Origin: Breoghania sp.
GTDB taxonomy: Bacteria > Pseudomonadota > Alphaproteobacteria > Rhizobiales > Stappiaceae
DNA length: 64,000 nt
Assembly (NCBI RefSeq): GCF_963674635.1
Contig: NZ_OY771475.1
Span: forward strand, 868,001-932,000
Direction: 5' to 3'
Part shown: in pieces, positions 1 to 8,611 of the stretch
Position numbering within the stretch: position 1 is the first letter of the stretch
Layout: each line of letters starts with the position of its first letter
Notes under the pieces: generated by a model
What the model saw: only the letters and a program-made list of their open reading frames with translations
Told to the model about the DNA's origin: nothing
Databases searched by the model: none
Made by a program: the position numbers and the translations under genes

Positions 1-192
1 TCTTCGATCCGGCCCTTGTCTATCCTGGTGCCGAGAACCCCACCCGGCTTTGAAACGGAAGCTGTGCGGCAGCGGAGGGCGTCGCACAGTCAGCGACTGC
101 CCCCGGACGCCGTGTCGCGGTCCTGATGACGTTCAGGGATCTATCCGAAGCGGGGGCTTGTTTCTCGGGCATGCTCGCCCGAGACAGGTGCC

Positions 193-831
193 TCACATCC
201 TCTTCGACGCGATTTCCCCGAGCGGGTCGATCACAAGCATCAATCTCGTCTCGCCAAGCCCCAGGATCTGCGGAGACCTGTGCGCGAGGCCTATCGTCTC
301 GGACGAAGGCCACAACTGTCCACGAAACAGGGCGACTGCGCCCCTCGCCATCTCGTGGATGGTCGAAGGGATTTCGCCCTGTCTGCACAGCCCATATTCG
401 GTACCGCGGCCGCGGTAGGAGCACAGCAGGCGGACCGGAACGTTATCCTGGTGAAACTTGGTGCAGGCGTTGTCGTCGACCACGTCAAGTCGAAGACGCA
501 GAGACGTCGTTCCCACGATCCTTGCGAACAGGCGAGCGATGCCGACGACATCGGCTGTCAGCATCGTCCGCAAGGCATCGCTGCGCGTGAGCCCGCATCC
601 ACCGAAAACCACATCCAGTGCCTCGGCAACCCGGTCAGCCTCCAGTTCGATCCGCGCCTCGGGCAGGAATTGCGGCTCGATGGTGTCGAGCCGCTCCTGG
701 AGTTCCGGCGCGAGGCGGCGCTGCCAGATAGCGGCGGCGCACCCGGGAGAGTGGATTTTGTCGAGAATGTCCGACGATCCGCCTTCGTGGATCGTGCGGG
801 CAACCATGCCGGGGGAGACGCATGCGTCCAT
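193..831 (-). CDS. DUF1826 domain-containing protein
   Basis: 212-residue protein of the DUF1826 family, which is typically encoded beside zinc-responsive CobW/ZigA GTPases; its biochemical role is not established. The motif FHQD (His127-Gln-Asp129) followed by RLLCSYRGRGTEY looks like the conserved, possibly metal-binding core. The start ATG at 831 shares one base with the stop of the upstream zigA-like gene (TGATG), so the two are translationally coupled and should share the Zur-like operator upstream of zigA. A nine-residue longer start at 858 would lie inside zigA and is less likely. Inference: a zinc-starvation accessory protein. Confidence 0.85.
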   Translation of the reverse strand: MDACVSPGMVARTIHEGGSSDILDKIHSPGCAAAIWQRRLAPELQERLDTIEPQFLPEARIELEADRVAEALDVVFGGCGLTRSDALRTMLTADVVGIARLFARIVGTTSLRLRLDVVDDNACTKFHQDNVPVRLLCSYRGRGTEYGLCRQGEIPSTIHEMARGAVALFRGQLWPSSETIGLAHRSPQILGLGETRLMLVIDPLGEIASKRM

Positions 832-2069
832 CAGGCGACCTCCTCGTTGCGGCCCCATTGCGGGAAGGGATCGGAGAGGTGCCTGTACATATTCGGCTCG
901 AAGCGGTCGGCGTCATCCTCGTCCACAAGGCAACGATCGAGCATCGCGCAGATCCGGTCGCGCTTCATCTCGCCGAGCATGCCGATGAACACGATCTCCT
1001 GACGCCGGTCGCCATAGACCGGATCGAAAAGCCCGATGACCCGATCCCGTATCTGGGAGTCGTCCGGCCAGTGCGACTGTGGCACGGCCGCCCACCACAG
1101 ACCGAGCGGCTTCGTCGTCGCCTGCGCGCCCGCCAGGCTGAACTCGCCGACCCAAGGGGCCCGCGTCGCCAGCCAGAAATGCCCCTTGGCGCGGATGACG
1201 CCCGGAAGCGGGGTTTGCAGGAATTCGTTGAACCGCTCCGGGACCAGCGGCCGACGCGCCCGCCACACGAAGCTCGTCACGCCGTATTCGACGTCCTCCG
1301 GCACATGGTCGGCGAAACCGTAGAGCTCCTTGAACCACATCGGGTGCTCGTGCGCCCGGTCGAAATCGAACAGGCCGGTATCGAAGAGATCGTCGGAGGA
1401 GACCTTGCCGTAGTCGGTCTCGATCAGCTTCGCGTCCGGGTTGAGCGCATGGATGATCGAACGCGCGGCTTCCAGTTGCGCGGGGGGAGCATCGGACACC
1501 TTGTTCAGGACGATGATGTCTGCGAACTCGATCTGCTCGACGAGCAGGTCGACGAGGGTGCGGTTGTCGTCGGCCCCGTTGGTCTCGCCCCGGTCTGCGA
1601 GGAAATCGGCCGATCCGTAGTCGCGCAGCAGGTGGATCGTGTCGACGACCGTGACCATCGCATCGAGCCGCGAGATGTCCGAGAGACTCTGGCCCTCCTC
1701 GTCGCGGAATTCGAAGGTCGCGGCCACAGGCAGCGGTTCCGACACGCCTGTGCTTTCGATCAGCAGGTAGTCGAAACGGCCTTCCTCCGCCAGCCGCCGC
1801 ACTTCCACCAGCAGGTCGTCGCGCAGTGTGCAGCAGATGCAGCCGTTGGTCATCTCGACGAGCTTTTCCTCGGCGCGGTTGAGCGCCGTTTCCTCGCGCA
1901 CCAGATCGGCGTCGATGTTGACCTCGCTCATGTCGTTGACGATGACCGCCACCCGGCGTCCGTCGCGGTTGTTGAGGACATGGTTGAGCAGCGTCGTCTT
2001 GCCCGCCCCCAGGAAGCCTGAGAGCACCGTCACGGGCAGGCGCTTGTCGTTCGATCCGGCTTGAAGCAT
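831..2069 (-). CDS. zigA: ZigA-type CobW/COG0523 GTP-binding metallochaperone
   Basis: 412-residue COG0523 GTPase proposed to deliver zinc to client enzymes during zinc limitation. Walker A GFLGAGKTT is at residues 18-26 and the metal-binding CICC at 77-80. A LNKVSDAP element stands at the guanine-specificity position, and a CobW C-terminal domain fills the last third. I place the start at ATG 2069 rather than at an upstream ATG at 2111: 2069 has a GGAG about 10 bases upstream, and the longer start would put the Zur-like palindrome (2086-2105) inside the coding sequence. It overlaps the DUF1826 gene by one base. The ZigA subtype is inferred from the DUF1826 partner and the operator. Confidence 0.88.
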   Translation of the reverse strand: MLQAGSNDKRLPVTVLSGFLGAGKTTLLNHVLNNRDGRRVAVIVNDMSEVNIDADLVREETALNRAEEKLVEMTNGCICCTLRDDLLVEVRRLAEEGRFDYLLIESTGVSEPLPVAATFEFRDEEGQSLSDISRLDAMVTVVDTIHLLRDYGSADFLADRGETNGADDNRTLVDLLVEQIEFADIIVLNKVSDAPPAQLEAARSIIHALNPDAKLIETDYGKVSSDDLFDTGLFDFDRAHEHPMWFKELYGFADHVPEDVEYGVTSFVWRARRPLVPERFNEFLQTPLPGVIRAKGHFWLATRAPWVGEFSLAGAQATTKPLGLWWAAVPQSHWPDDSQIRDRVIGLFDPVYGDRRQEIVFIGMLGEMKRDRICAMLDRCLVDEDDADRFEPNMYRHLSDPFPQWGRNEEVA

Positions 2070-2085
2070 GGCCCCGTCTCCGATA

Positions 2086-2105
2086 TGTAATGTTATAACG
2101 TTGCA
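2086..2105 (-). promoter_or_regulatory. Zur-like operator palindrome upstream of zigA
   Basis: TGTAATGTTATAACGTTGCA is an almost perfect 20-base inverted repeat around a GTTATAAC core. The reverse complement differs only at paired purine/pyrimidine transitions. It matches the AATGTTATAACATT-like style of alphaproteobacterial Zur boxes and lies 17 bases upstream of the chosen zigA start. Zur with bound zinc would repress zigA-DUF1826. No zur gene is in the window. Confidence 0.7.
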
Positions 2106-2318
2106 TTTCATTAAGGGCGGAGCCTTCTGGCTGTCAAGGCGGTCGGGATTTGTTGTGAACCGACTGGGGCGCAGAAACCCATTCTCTGATTATCGGCCAG
2201 CCATCATGTGCCGGACCGAAGCGAATAAACGCGACAGACAGGACGACTTCATCCAACGACGCTTGCGCTCGCTCAGCGGGAACCCTCAGTTCGTTGGAGT
2301 GGTGCCGAGATCGGCTGA

Positions 2319-2903
2319 GATGGTTGCGCCGTTTCGGGGCGCGCGATCACCAAGACCGACCGTACGCCGGGAACTGACTGGGCCGCGTGCCTGGCAGAGG
2401 CAAATCCGGGCGCAAAGACCCTCGACCGCAATGCGCCGGGGTTCAATCCCGTTACGCTTTTCGAGCCATGCACCTACGCACCCGGGGATCGCCCGGAGGA
2501 TGTATCCGGCTGGCTCGCCATGGAACGTCTCGAGCCTGGTGGCCGACACGATCATCCCCATGATCCCGATCGCCGCGGGGCCGAGATCTCCGCCCTGTCG
2601 CTCTTTCACGACGAGCCGCTGGACCCGCGGGACGTCGACCGCTTCCTCCGCTTCATGACAAGCTCGCGGTTCTGCGGACTGCTTCGACTGAAAGGGTTCT
2701 TCGCACCGGCCGATGATCCATCCCGCCCTCTCGTCACCCATGCAGTCCAGCACCGGCTCTACGCGACCTTCCGGCTTGACTGCTGGCCCGACGCCGACGT
2801 GCGCAGCCGGGTCGTGATCATCGGGCAGCGGCTGCCCGTCGAACCGATCCGCGAGCGCTTCAGCGCTCTGCGCAAGGGCCGCAAGAAGGCTTCCGGCACA
2901 TGA
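2319..2903 (+). pseudogene. 5'-truncated CobW-family GTPase remnant
   Basis: The frame opens after a stop at 2316 and encodes only the back half of a CobW-like GTPase. It has an AITKTD element (2346-2360) corresponding to the NKxD guanine-specificity motif, a spacer resembling ANPGAKTLDRNAPGFNPVT, and the CobW C-terminal domain (from about 2600, including GLLRLKGFFAP and HAVQHRLYATFRLD). Walker A, the CxCC motif and everything before TKTD are absent; the 250 bases upstream have no matching sequence in any frame I read. ATG 2520 could still start a stand-alone C-terminal domain of 127 residues. The stop overlaps the next gene (ATGA), so the original operon junction survives. Confidence 0.7.
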
Positions 2904-3187
2904 ACAGCTTTTTCAACCCGCTGGCGCGGCCATCCCGCCCCGCCTCATTTTCTTCCCGCATCGCCGAAATCAAGGCATGGACACGTGCGGCCCTTGGCCT
3001 CGGAGACGACATCGTCGTCTCCGTGAACGAACTGGCCTGCGGTCAGGCGAATTGTCCGCCGCAGCAGGTTGTCATTCTGATCCTGCCCGAAGGAGCGCCT
3101 GCGCTAAAATTCGTTGTTCACAACCGGCTACTGGACTTGAGAGAGGGGGACGTCATCGCGGCGATAGAGCAATCGGGGGATTGGTGA
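2900..3187 (+). CDS. Small conserved protein associated with CobW-type GTPases
   Basis: 95-residue cytosolic-looking protein without a signal peptide or membrane segment. The core IVVSVNELACGQANCPP followed by a short hydrophobic strand and FVVHNRLLDLREGDV has a Cys pair (ACGQANC) and a His that could bind metal. Small proteins of this kind commonly follow CobW-family GTPase genes in alphaproteobacteria; the function is unknown to me. Its ATG overlaps the stop of the CobW remnant by four bases (ATGA), so its expression may be compromised now that the upstream gene is beheaded. Confidence 0.65.
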   Translation: MNSFFNPLARPSRPASFSSRIAEIKAWTRAALGLGDDIVVSVNELACGQANCPPQQVVILILPEGAPALKFVVHNRLLDLREGDVIAAIEQSGDW

Positions 3188-3493
3188 TGAAAGACGCAGG
3201 TCCGGCGATCTGAGGCACATCACACCGGTCAGGACCGGACTGGCTCAACTGAGTGACAGCTTCCGGTTAAGGTCGGCCTGCGAAATATGCCGAGGCAGGC
3301 GAGGGCGCCAATACCAGATGTTGCCGCGGCGCTGGAAGTTGGGGACTGCGTGATATCGAGCCATTGCCCAATATTACCGAAAGTTCGGACGGCACCCGAT
3401 GGGGACCAGTCCTGGGCATCAGTCGGTCGATTGAGCAGATGATCGGGAATACTCGCCCGAATCGTCCAATGATATCAATGTGTTGGAAAGAGT
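3188..3493. other. Intergenic, nothing recognised
   Basis: About 300 bases between the small CobW-associated gene and the tRNA. No RBS-supported open frame, repeat or terminator hairpin was seen. Confidence 0.5.
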
Positions 3494-3567
3494 TGGCTGG
3501 GGAACCTGGATTCGAACCAGGACTAACGGAGTCAGAGTCCGCGGGTCTACCGTTAACCTATTCCCCA
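3494..3567 (-). tRNA. tRNA-Gln (CTG anticodon)
   Basis: The minus strand folds into a complete 74-base cloverleaf. The acceptor stem is TGGGGAA/TTCCCCA with discriminator G and an encoded CCA end (3494-3496). The D-arm is GGTT..GACC, the anticodon stem GCGGA/TCCGT has loop CTCTGAC (anticodon CTG), and the T-arm is CCTGG-TTCGAAT-CCAGG. It reads CAG codons. Confidence 0.96.
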
Positions 3568-4307
3568 GTGACTGCCTGCGGTGGAGGAAGAGATCTTCCA
3601 TTCGCCATCCGCAATTTGCAGCTGGTGGCCGAGAGGCCGATGTTCCGGAGGCGAACCCCCGTGAACGGGCTGCCTTGTAGCGTGGTGATCCGGGAAAATC
3701 AACCCACCCCCCTGTCGGTTTTCGACAGGCTTGTGGACGAAAACCCGGAACCCTCCCAGACGCTGCGTCCATTTCGCTATTTTGGAGCAGGCAGGGCTCA
3801 TTTCAAGCCGTCAATTCTGGCCAAAGGATGCGCGGGGGCGAATCCGCTCGGCAGCTGCTTGGACCGAAGGCAGGGATTCGGAGCACTGAGGGCTGCGAAT
3901 GGGGGGACACAGGCGGTCTCGTTTCCAAGTCTTTGAACCGGGAGGGGGGCTTTCTTGTGACCTCATACATTTGTGGCCGCAGCTCAGGGGCTGGCGGCTC
4001 GGCCCGACGGGCCGCTTTCCAAGGGAGGCCGGTTGCGCACGCGGAGGGCGCAAAACACGTGCGAACGTGCCGTCGGGGAGCGCGATGATGGCTGTTCACG
4101 TGCCCAGGCGGGATTGCAGCGATGCGGGAACATTCGACGCCTAATCATTTCCGTTGGGGCGGGGGCGCAGGATTCGGGTTGTACGGGAGCTTGTTGGCGG
4201 TTGCGGGAGAGCGGGGAGGTGATAAACTTGCGGTCAACCAAGCAACTGTAGGTCGACGCTGCCGCACTGTTTCAGGATGCGCCGTGCGACCGAGAAGGTT
4301 CGATACC
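3568..4307. other. Long intergenic region upstream of ppx
   Basis: About 740 bases upstream of tRNA-Gln and of ppx. Several open frames cross it but none has a plausible RBS or protein-like composition. I looked for tmRNA, RNase P RNA and 6S RNA signatures and saw none. An in-frame ATG at 4122 extends the ppx frame upstream, but the added residues look non-coding. Confidence 0.45.
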
Positions 4308-6077
4308 TTGAGCGATTCGGGAGATGGTGGAGCCTTCCACCAGCCCCCCGCCAAAACGAAAACGGAAAAAGCGCAAAAGCTGGCGAAACGCCGCAAGCGC
4401 GCAAGGGCCCGCAATGCGGGCCGTAATGTGGAACTCGACGCCCCCGTTTCGAGCGGCAGCGAAAAGGCTGCGCGCGTTCCGGGAACGGCGCCGATTTCTG
4501 CACCGTGTTCGCCAGGCGGGGAGCGTGAGCAGAAAAAGAAGCGGCGTCGTAACCGGCGTCGCTCCGATCGGGCGAAACAACAGGGCGCGCAGCCGGGCGC
4601 CTTGCCCGAGATGACGCCTGAAGGGCGATCCGGCAAATCCAATACGGCGGAGACCCCTCAGGACAACGTGCGGGCAGGCCCCCACGACCGCGGCCCGTTT
4701 TCAAACGAGGCGCAGGGCGGACCTGAGGCCCGAGGTCGCGAGACCGGTGGTCCGGGCGGCGATGCAAAGGGAAACGGTCGACGCGGGCGCGGGCGTCCTG
4801 GGCGTGGCGGCAAGGGCGCACCCAAGGCGGGGTCCGAGGCGGATCGCGCGGAGGGAAATCGTGCCGCGAATACCGGGCGTTCGGGGAATGAGAACAGGGG
4901 GCGTCGTGGCGACAAGCCGGGCGCACCTTCCGACAGGCGGCCCTCTCAGCCCGACAAGCGCAACATGCACGGCCCGCGCGGGGCGGGGGGCGTTGCGGCG
5001 CGTCCGGCGGCATCGGGGGAGACGCGTATCGCACGGGCGGAGCGCAACCCCCGTGCGGGTGGGTACCGCGGAACGCTCTATGCCGCGCTTGATCTTGGAA
5101 CCAACAATTGCCGCTTGCTCGTGGCCAAGCCGGAGGGGCGCTCCTTCCGGGTGGTGGATGCCTATTCGCGGATCGTGCGACTGGGCGAGGGGATCGGGTC
5201 TTCGCGCAGGCTCTCGGAAGCGGCCATGTTGCGGGCGATCGAGGCGCTGAAGGTTTGCGGCGAAAAGCTCGCCAATTGCGGCAGTCCGCTGCGGGCAAGG
5301 CTGATTGCGACGGAGGCCTGCCGGGGAGCCGAGAACGGGCCGCTGTTCATCGAGCGGGTGCGGGAGGAAACCGGGCTTGCGCTTGAGATCGTGACGCGCG
5401 AGACGGAGGCGCGGCTTGCGGTGGCGGGGTGTTCCTCGCTGGTTGCGCCGGAAGCCGATGGGGTCGTCCTGTTCGATATTGGCGGTGGATCGTCGGAGCT
5501 TGTGTGGCTCGATCTGCGCAACCGCTGCGGCGCGCGCGGCCTTGCGCTTACACGCTTTATCCGGCATTGGACGTCGCTGCCGCTTGGCGTGGTCACACTG
5601 GCGGAGCGCCACGGGGGAACCCGGGTCGGGACGGACAATTACGAGGCGATGGTGGAGGATGTGACCTCGCACCTGTCCTCGTTTTCCATGGGGCCGATGC
5701 TGAGTGAGGCGATTGCCGCCGGTGGGGTGCATATGCTCGGCACCTCCGGCACGGTGACCACGCTCGCGGGCATGCATCTTGGGCTGGAGCGCTACGACCG
5801 TCGCCGTGTCGACGGGACGTGGCTTGCCGACAATGATGTATCGGCCATGATCGCCAGATTGCTGGCGATGCCTTATGAAGAGCGCGTGGACAACCCTTGT
5901 ATCGGCGCGGATCGTGCCGATCTTGTGCTTGCGGGATGCGCCATTCTGGAGGCAATCCGCCGCCGTTGGCCATGCGAGCGGCTGAGAGTGGCCGACAGGG
6001 GCTTGCGCGAAGGCATCCTGATGGAGTTGATGCACGCCGACCGCAAGGGCCGCCAAAGCGGCCGGAACCGATCATAG
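4308..6077 (+). CDS. ppx: Ppx/GppA family phosphatase with long basic N-terminal extension
   Basis: Ppx/GppA enzymes hydrolyse polyphosphate or (p)ppGpp. The ASKHA-fold domain begins near 5082 with AALDLGTNNCRLLVA (phosphate-binding loop 1) and continues with FDIGGGSSELV (loop 2) and a GTSGTVTTLAG element. About 255 residues precede it, very rich in Arg, Gly, Lys and Pro with runs such as KRRKRARAR and GRRGRGRPGRGGKG: a disordered, nucleic-acid-binding-like tail. I favour TTG 4308 (AGAAGG nine bases upstream; 589 residues) over ATG 4122, because residues encoded between them look like translated non-coding DNA. rlmE follows 50 bases downstream, the usual rhizobial pairing. Confidence 0.85.
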   Translation: MSDSGDGGAFHQPPAKTKTEKAQKLAKRRKRARARNAGRNVELDAPVSSGSEKAARVPGTAPISAPCSPGGEREQKKKRRRNRRRSDRAKQQGAQPGALPEMTPEGRSGKSNTAETPQDNVRAGPHDRGPFSNEAQGGPEARGRETGGPGGDAKGNGRRGRGRPGRGGKGAPKAGSEADRAEGNRAANTGRSGNENRGRRGDKPGAPSDRRPSQPDKRNMHGPRGAGGVAARPAASGETRIARAERNPRAGGYRGTLYAALDLGTNNCRLLVAKPEGRSFRVVDAYSRIVRLGEGIGSSRRLSEAAMLRAIEALKVCGEKLANCGSPLRARLIATEACRGAENGPLFIERVREETGLALEIVTRETEARLAVAGCSSLVAPEADGVVLFDIGGGSSELVWLDLRNRCGARGLALTRFIRHWTSLPLGVVTLAERHGGTRVGTDNYEAMVEDVTSHLSSFSMGPMLSEAIAAGGVHMLGTSGTVTTLAGMHLGLERYDRRRVDGTWLADNDVSAMIARLLAMPYEERVDNPCIGADRADLVLAGCAILEAIRRRWPCERLRVADRGLREGILMELMHADRKGRQSGRNRS

Positions 6078-6127
6078 GTCTTTGATACGGGCGATGGGCC
6101 GGGCGCAGAGAGTGACTTGGAGCTGAA

Positions 6128-6832
6128 ATGAGCGACGAAAAGAAAAGGGGCAGCGGCGATCGCGGCATGTATGTGCGGGTGAAGACCGCGCGTGGGCGGC
6201 GTTCGTCTTCAACCCGGTGGCTTCAGCGCCAGTTGAACGACCCTTATGTGCGGCGAGCCAAGCAGGAGGGCTATCGCTCCCGGGCGGTGTTCAAGCTGCT
6301 TGAGATCAACGAGAAGCACGATTTCATCAAGCCGGGTCTGCGGGTGGTGGACCTTGGGGCGGCTCCGGGCGGCTGGAGCCAGATCATTTCCGCGGAGGTC
6401 GGCTCCACGGACGAGGATCCGCATGTGGTGGCGATCGATTTTCTCGACATGGACGAGATTCCCGGCGTGATCTTCCTGAAAAAGGACTTTCTGGACGACG
6501 ACGCGCCGGACAAGCTGAAGGCCGCCTTGGGCGGTCACAAGGCCGATCTGGTTCTGTCCGATATGGCGGCCCCGACGACCGGCCATCGCCAGACGGACCA
6601 TTTGCGCACGACGCATCTTTTCGAGGTCGCGGCGGATTTCGCGCGCGAGGTGCTGGTGCCCGGCGGGGTGTTCCTGTCCAAGGTGTTCCGGGGCGGGACG
6701 GAAAACACGCTGCTGACGGAGCTCAAGAAGGAATATACCTCCGTCCACCACATCAAGCCGCCCTCAAGCCGCAAGGAAAGCCCCGAGCTGTTTGTGCTCG
6801 CCAAGGGCTTCCGCGGCAAAAAGGACCACTAG
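6128..6832 (+). CDS. rlmE: 23S rRNA (uridine-2'-O)-methyltransferase RlmE (FtsJ/RrmJ)
   Basis: 234-residue SAM-dependent enzyme that 2'-O-methylates the A-loop uridine of 23S rRNA (U2552 in E. coli numbering) in late 50S assembly. Seen: the N-terminal basic segment, YRSRAVFKLLEINEKH, the SAM-binding VVDLGAAPGGWSQ, acidic VVAIDFLDMDEI, the catalytic DLVLSDMAAPTTGH and the C-terminal SSRKESPELFVLAKGF. K-D-K-E type catalytic positions appear intact. An N-terminal extension of about 25 residues, rich in Arg and Lys, precedes the core. It lies directly downstream of ppx on the same strand. Confidence 0.96.
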   Translation: MSDEKKRGSGDRGMYVRVKTARGRRSSSTRWLQRQLNDPYVRRAKQEGYRSRAVFKLLEINEKHDFIKPGLRVVDLGAAPGGWSQIISAEVGSTDEDPHVVAIDFLDMDEIPGVIFLKKDFLDDDAPDKLKAALGGHKADLVLSDMAAPTTGHRQTDHLRTTHLFEVAADFAREVLVPGGVFLSKVFRGGTENTLLTELKKEYTSVHHIKPPSSRKESPELFVLAKGFRGKKDH

Positions 6833-6868
6833 GGCCGGGTTTCCGGCGCACGGTTTCGCGTCTCCCTG

Positions 6869-8299
6869 TCAGGTTCTCGGGCTTGAAGGCGGGCGGTTTT
6901 CGCCGCCCACCGTGGCCGCATGGCCGGAAACATTTTCGCCGGCATCGGCATCAAGCCGCATGAAGGCCAGCGCCGACAGGCTCACCAGCACACCGACAAT
7001 GACAAAGGCGATGGAGTAGTCGCTCTCGCTCGCGCCCGTTTCCCCGCGCAAATACGGCAGAAACTGAAGCGTGAGGGCGGCAACCGTCACGCCGATGGAA
7101 AGCGAGAGCTGCTGCACCATGGCGGAAAAGCCGGTGGCGCGGCTCATCTGCCTGTCGTCGAGATCGGAAAAGCCGATGGCGTTGAGCGCGGTGAATTGCA
7201 GCGAGCGAAAGAAGCCGCCGATAAACAGGAACGCGATCATCACCCACGCGGGCGTGCTGTCCTTGAACAGCGCAATGACGGCGATGGAAACGCCCGCAAG
7301 GCCAGCATTCCACACAAGCGTATTGCGGAAGCCGAAGGTCGAGAGCGCGCGGGTCGTCGCCAGTTTCATGGCGATGGCGCCAGCCGCGGCGGAAAAGGTG
7401 ATCATGCCGGAGGCGATGGCGCTGCGCCCGAAGGACTGCTGAAGCATCAGCGGCAGCAGGAAGGGAATCGCGCCGATGCCGATGCGAAACAGCGACCCGG
7501 CCAGAATGGAGACGCGGAAGGTCTGAACCCTCATCAGGGTGAGATCAAGGATCGGGGCGGGATGGCGGCGCGCATGGAGGCCATAAAAGCCGGCCATTAT
7601 CAGGCCCAGCGCAATCAGGCCGAAGCCGGACAGGGCGGTGAGGCCGGAACGCGGCGCAAGCTCCAGCCCGAACAGGATGCCGCCCACCGCGCATGAGGAC
7701 AGGGCAAAGCCAATCCGGTCGAATTTCGGGGTTTCGGGGTTTTTGAGATTCTCGAAAAAGACGGAGGCCAGCACGATGCCGATGACCCCGATGGGGACAT
7801 TGATCCAGAAGATCCACGGCCAGCTCGCATAGGTGACGAGAAAGCCGCCGAGCGGCGGACCGACCACGGGGCCCAGCAGGGCAGGCACCGAGACCCAGGT
7901 CATGGCTTGCACGAGGGACGCCTTAGGCACCGCGCGCAACAGCGCCAGCCGGGCGACCGGCACCATCATGGCGCCGCCCATGCCCTGAATGATCCGCATC
8001 ACGGCGAGTTCGCCGATGGAAGACGAATAGCCGCACCCCACCGATGCCGCCACAAAGATCACGATGGCGATGCGCAGGACATTGCGCGTTCCGAAATTGT
8101 CGGCGATCCAGCCGCTCATCGGCATGAAGACGGCGAGCGCGATGAGATAGGAGGTCATCGCCAGATGCAGGTGGACCGGATCAAGCCCGAAATCGCGCCC
8201 AATGGCGGGCAGCGCCGTGCCAAGCACACTTGAATCAAGGGTTTGCATGAACAGCGCGCAGGCCACGGTCAGCGCGACGATGCGTTGGCGGGAAGTCAC
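6869..8299 (-). CDS. MFS multidrug transporter, DHA2 (EmrB/QacA-like)
   Basis: 476-residue inner-membrane drug:proton antiporter candidate. Seen: TM1 with LFMQTLDSSVLGTALPAIG (DHA2 motif D1-like), motif A GWIADNFGTRNVL between TM2 and TM3, motif C-like GPVVGPPLGGFLV in TM5, and 13-14 hydrophobic segments overall. I choose GTG 8299 (AGGA eight bases upstream) over GTG 8344, whose AAGG is too close. It is divergent from guaB with about 310 bases between. No membrane-fusion partner is adjacent, so it probably works alone. Confidence 0.85.
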   Translation of the reverse strand: MTSRQRIVALTVACALFMQTLDSSVLGTALPAIGRDFGLDPVHLHLAMTSYLIALAVFMPMSGWIADNFGTRNVLRIAIVIFVAASVGCGYSSSIGELAVMRIIQGMGGAMMVPVARLALLRAVPKASLVQAMTWVSVPALLGPVVGPPLGGFLVTYASWPWIFWINVPIGVIGIVLASVFFENLKNPETPKFDRIGFALSSCAVGGILFGLELAPRSGLTALSGFGLIALGLIMAGFYGLHARRHPAPILDLTLMRVQTFRVSILAGSLFRIGIGAIPFLLPLMLQQSFGRSAIASGMITFSAAAGAIAMKLATTRALSTFGFRNTLVWNAGLAGVSIAVIALFKDSTPAWVMIAFLFIGGFFRSLQFTALNAIGFSDLDDRQMSRATGFSAMVQQLSLSIGVTVAALTLQFLPYLRGETGASESDYSIAFVIVGVLVSLSALAFMRLDADAGENVSGHAATVGGENRPPSSPRT

Positions 8300-8611
8300 G
8301 GATGGGATCCTGGTTTTTGTTCTTGTTCGACGACGTCGCGTCACCTTCGAAACGATTGCAGCGGCAAAATCGTTCCAGCAGTCCGCTTATATCAGAGTCT
8401 CGCAGCGTCGTCGCTTCGCCGCGCGGAGGAGAATGTGCGGTGCCCGGAAGGCGGGTGAGGGCAGCGTGGATGCAAATGCGCTTTCCAATGTCCCATCTGC
8501 GTGGTATTGACCCGCGCCAACTCCTCCGGGACCGCAGAGATTCGTCGCCCGCCCGCCTTTCTCCCAAAGGCTGGCGATGGGATCCGTTTTTATTTTAAGG
8601 GGACTTGGCTC
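8300..8611. other. Divergent 5' region of the MFS gene and guaB
   Basis: About 310 bases that must hold both promoters. No clear -35/-10 pair, purine operator or riboswitch was recognised. An in-frame ATG at 8501 would extend GuaB by 37 residues that look non-coding. Confidence 0.4.

Noticed and set aside
1..192. Short frames at the left edge
   Set aside because: No frame has an RBS or protein-like composition; the segment is treated as the 3' flank of the DUF1826 gene.
4701..6056. Minus-strand frame opposite ppx
   Set aside because: The plus strand shows all Ppx/GppA motifs; the antisense translation has no domain or RBS.
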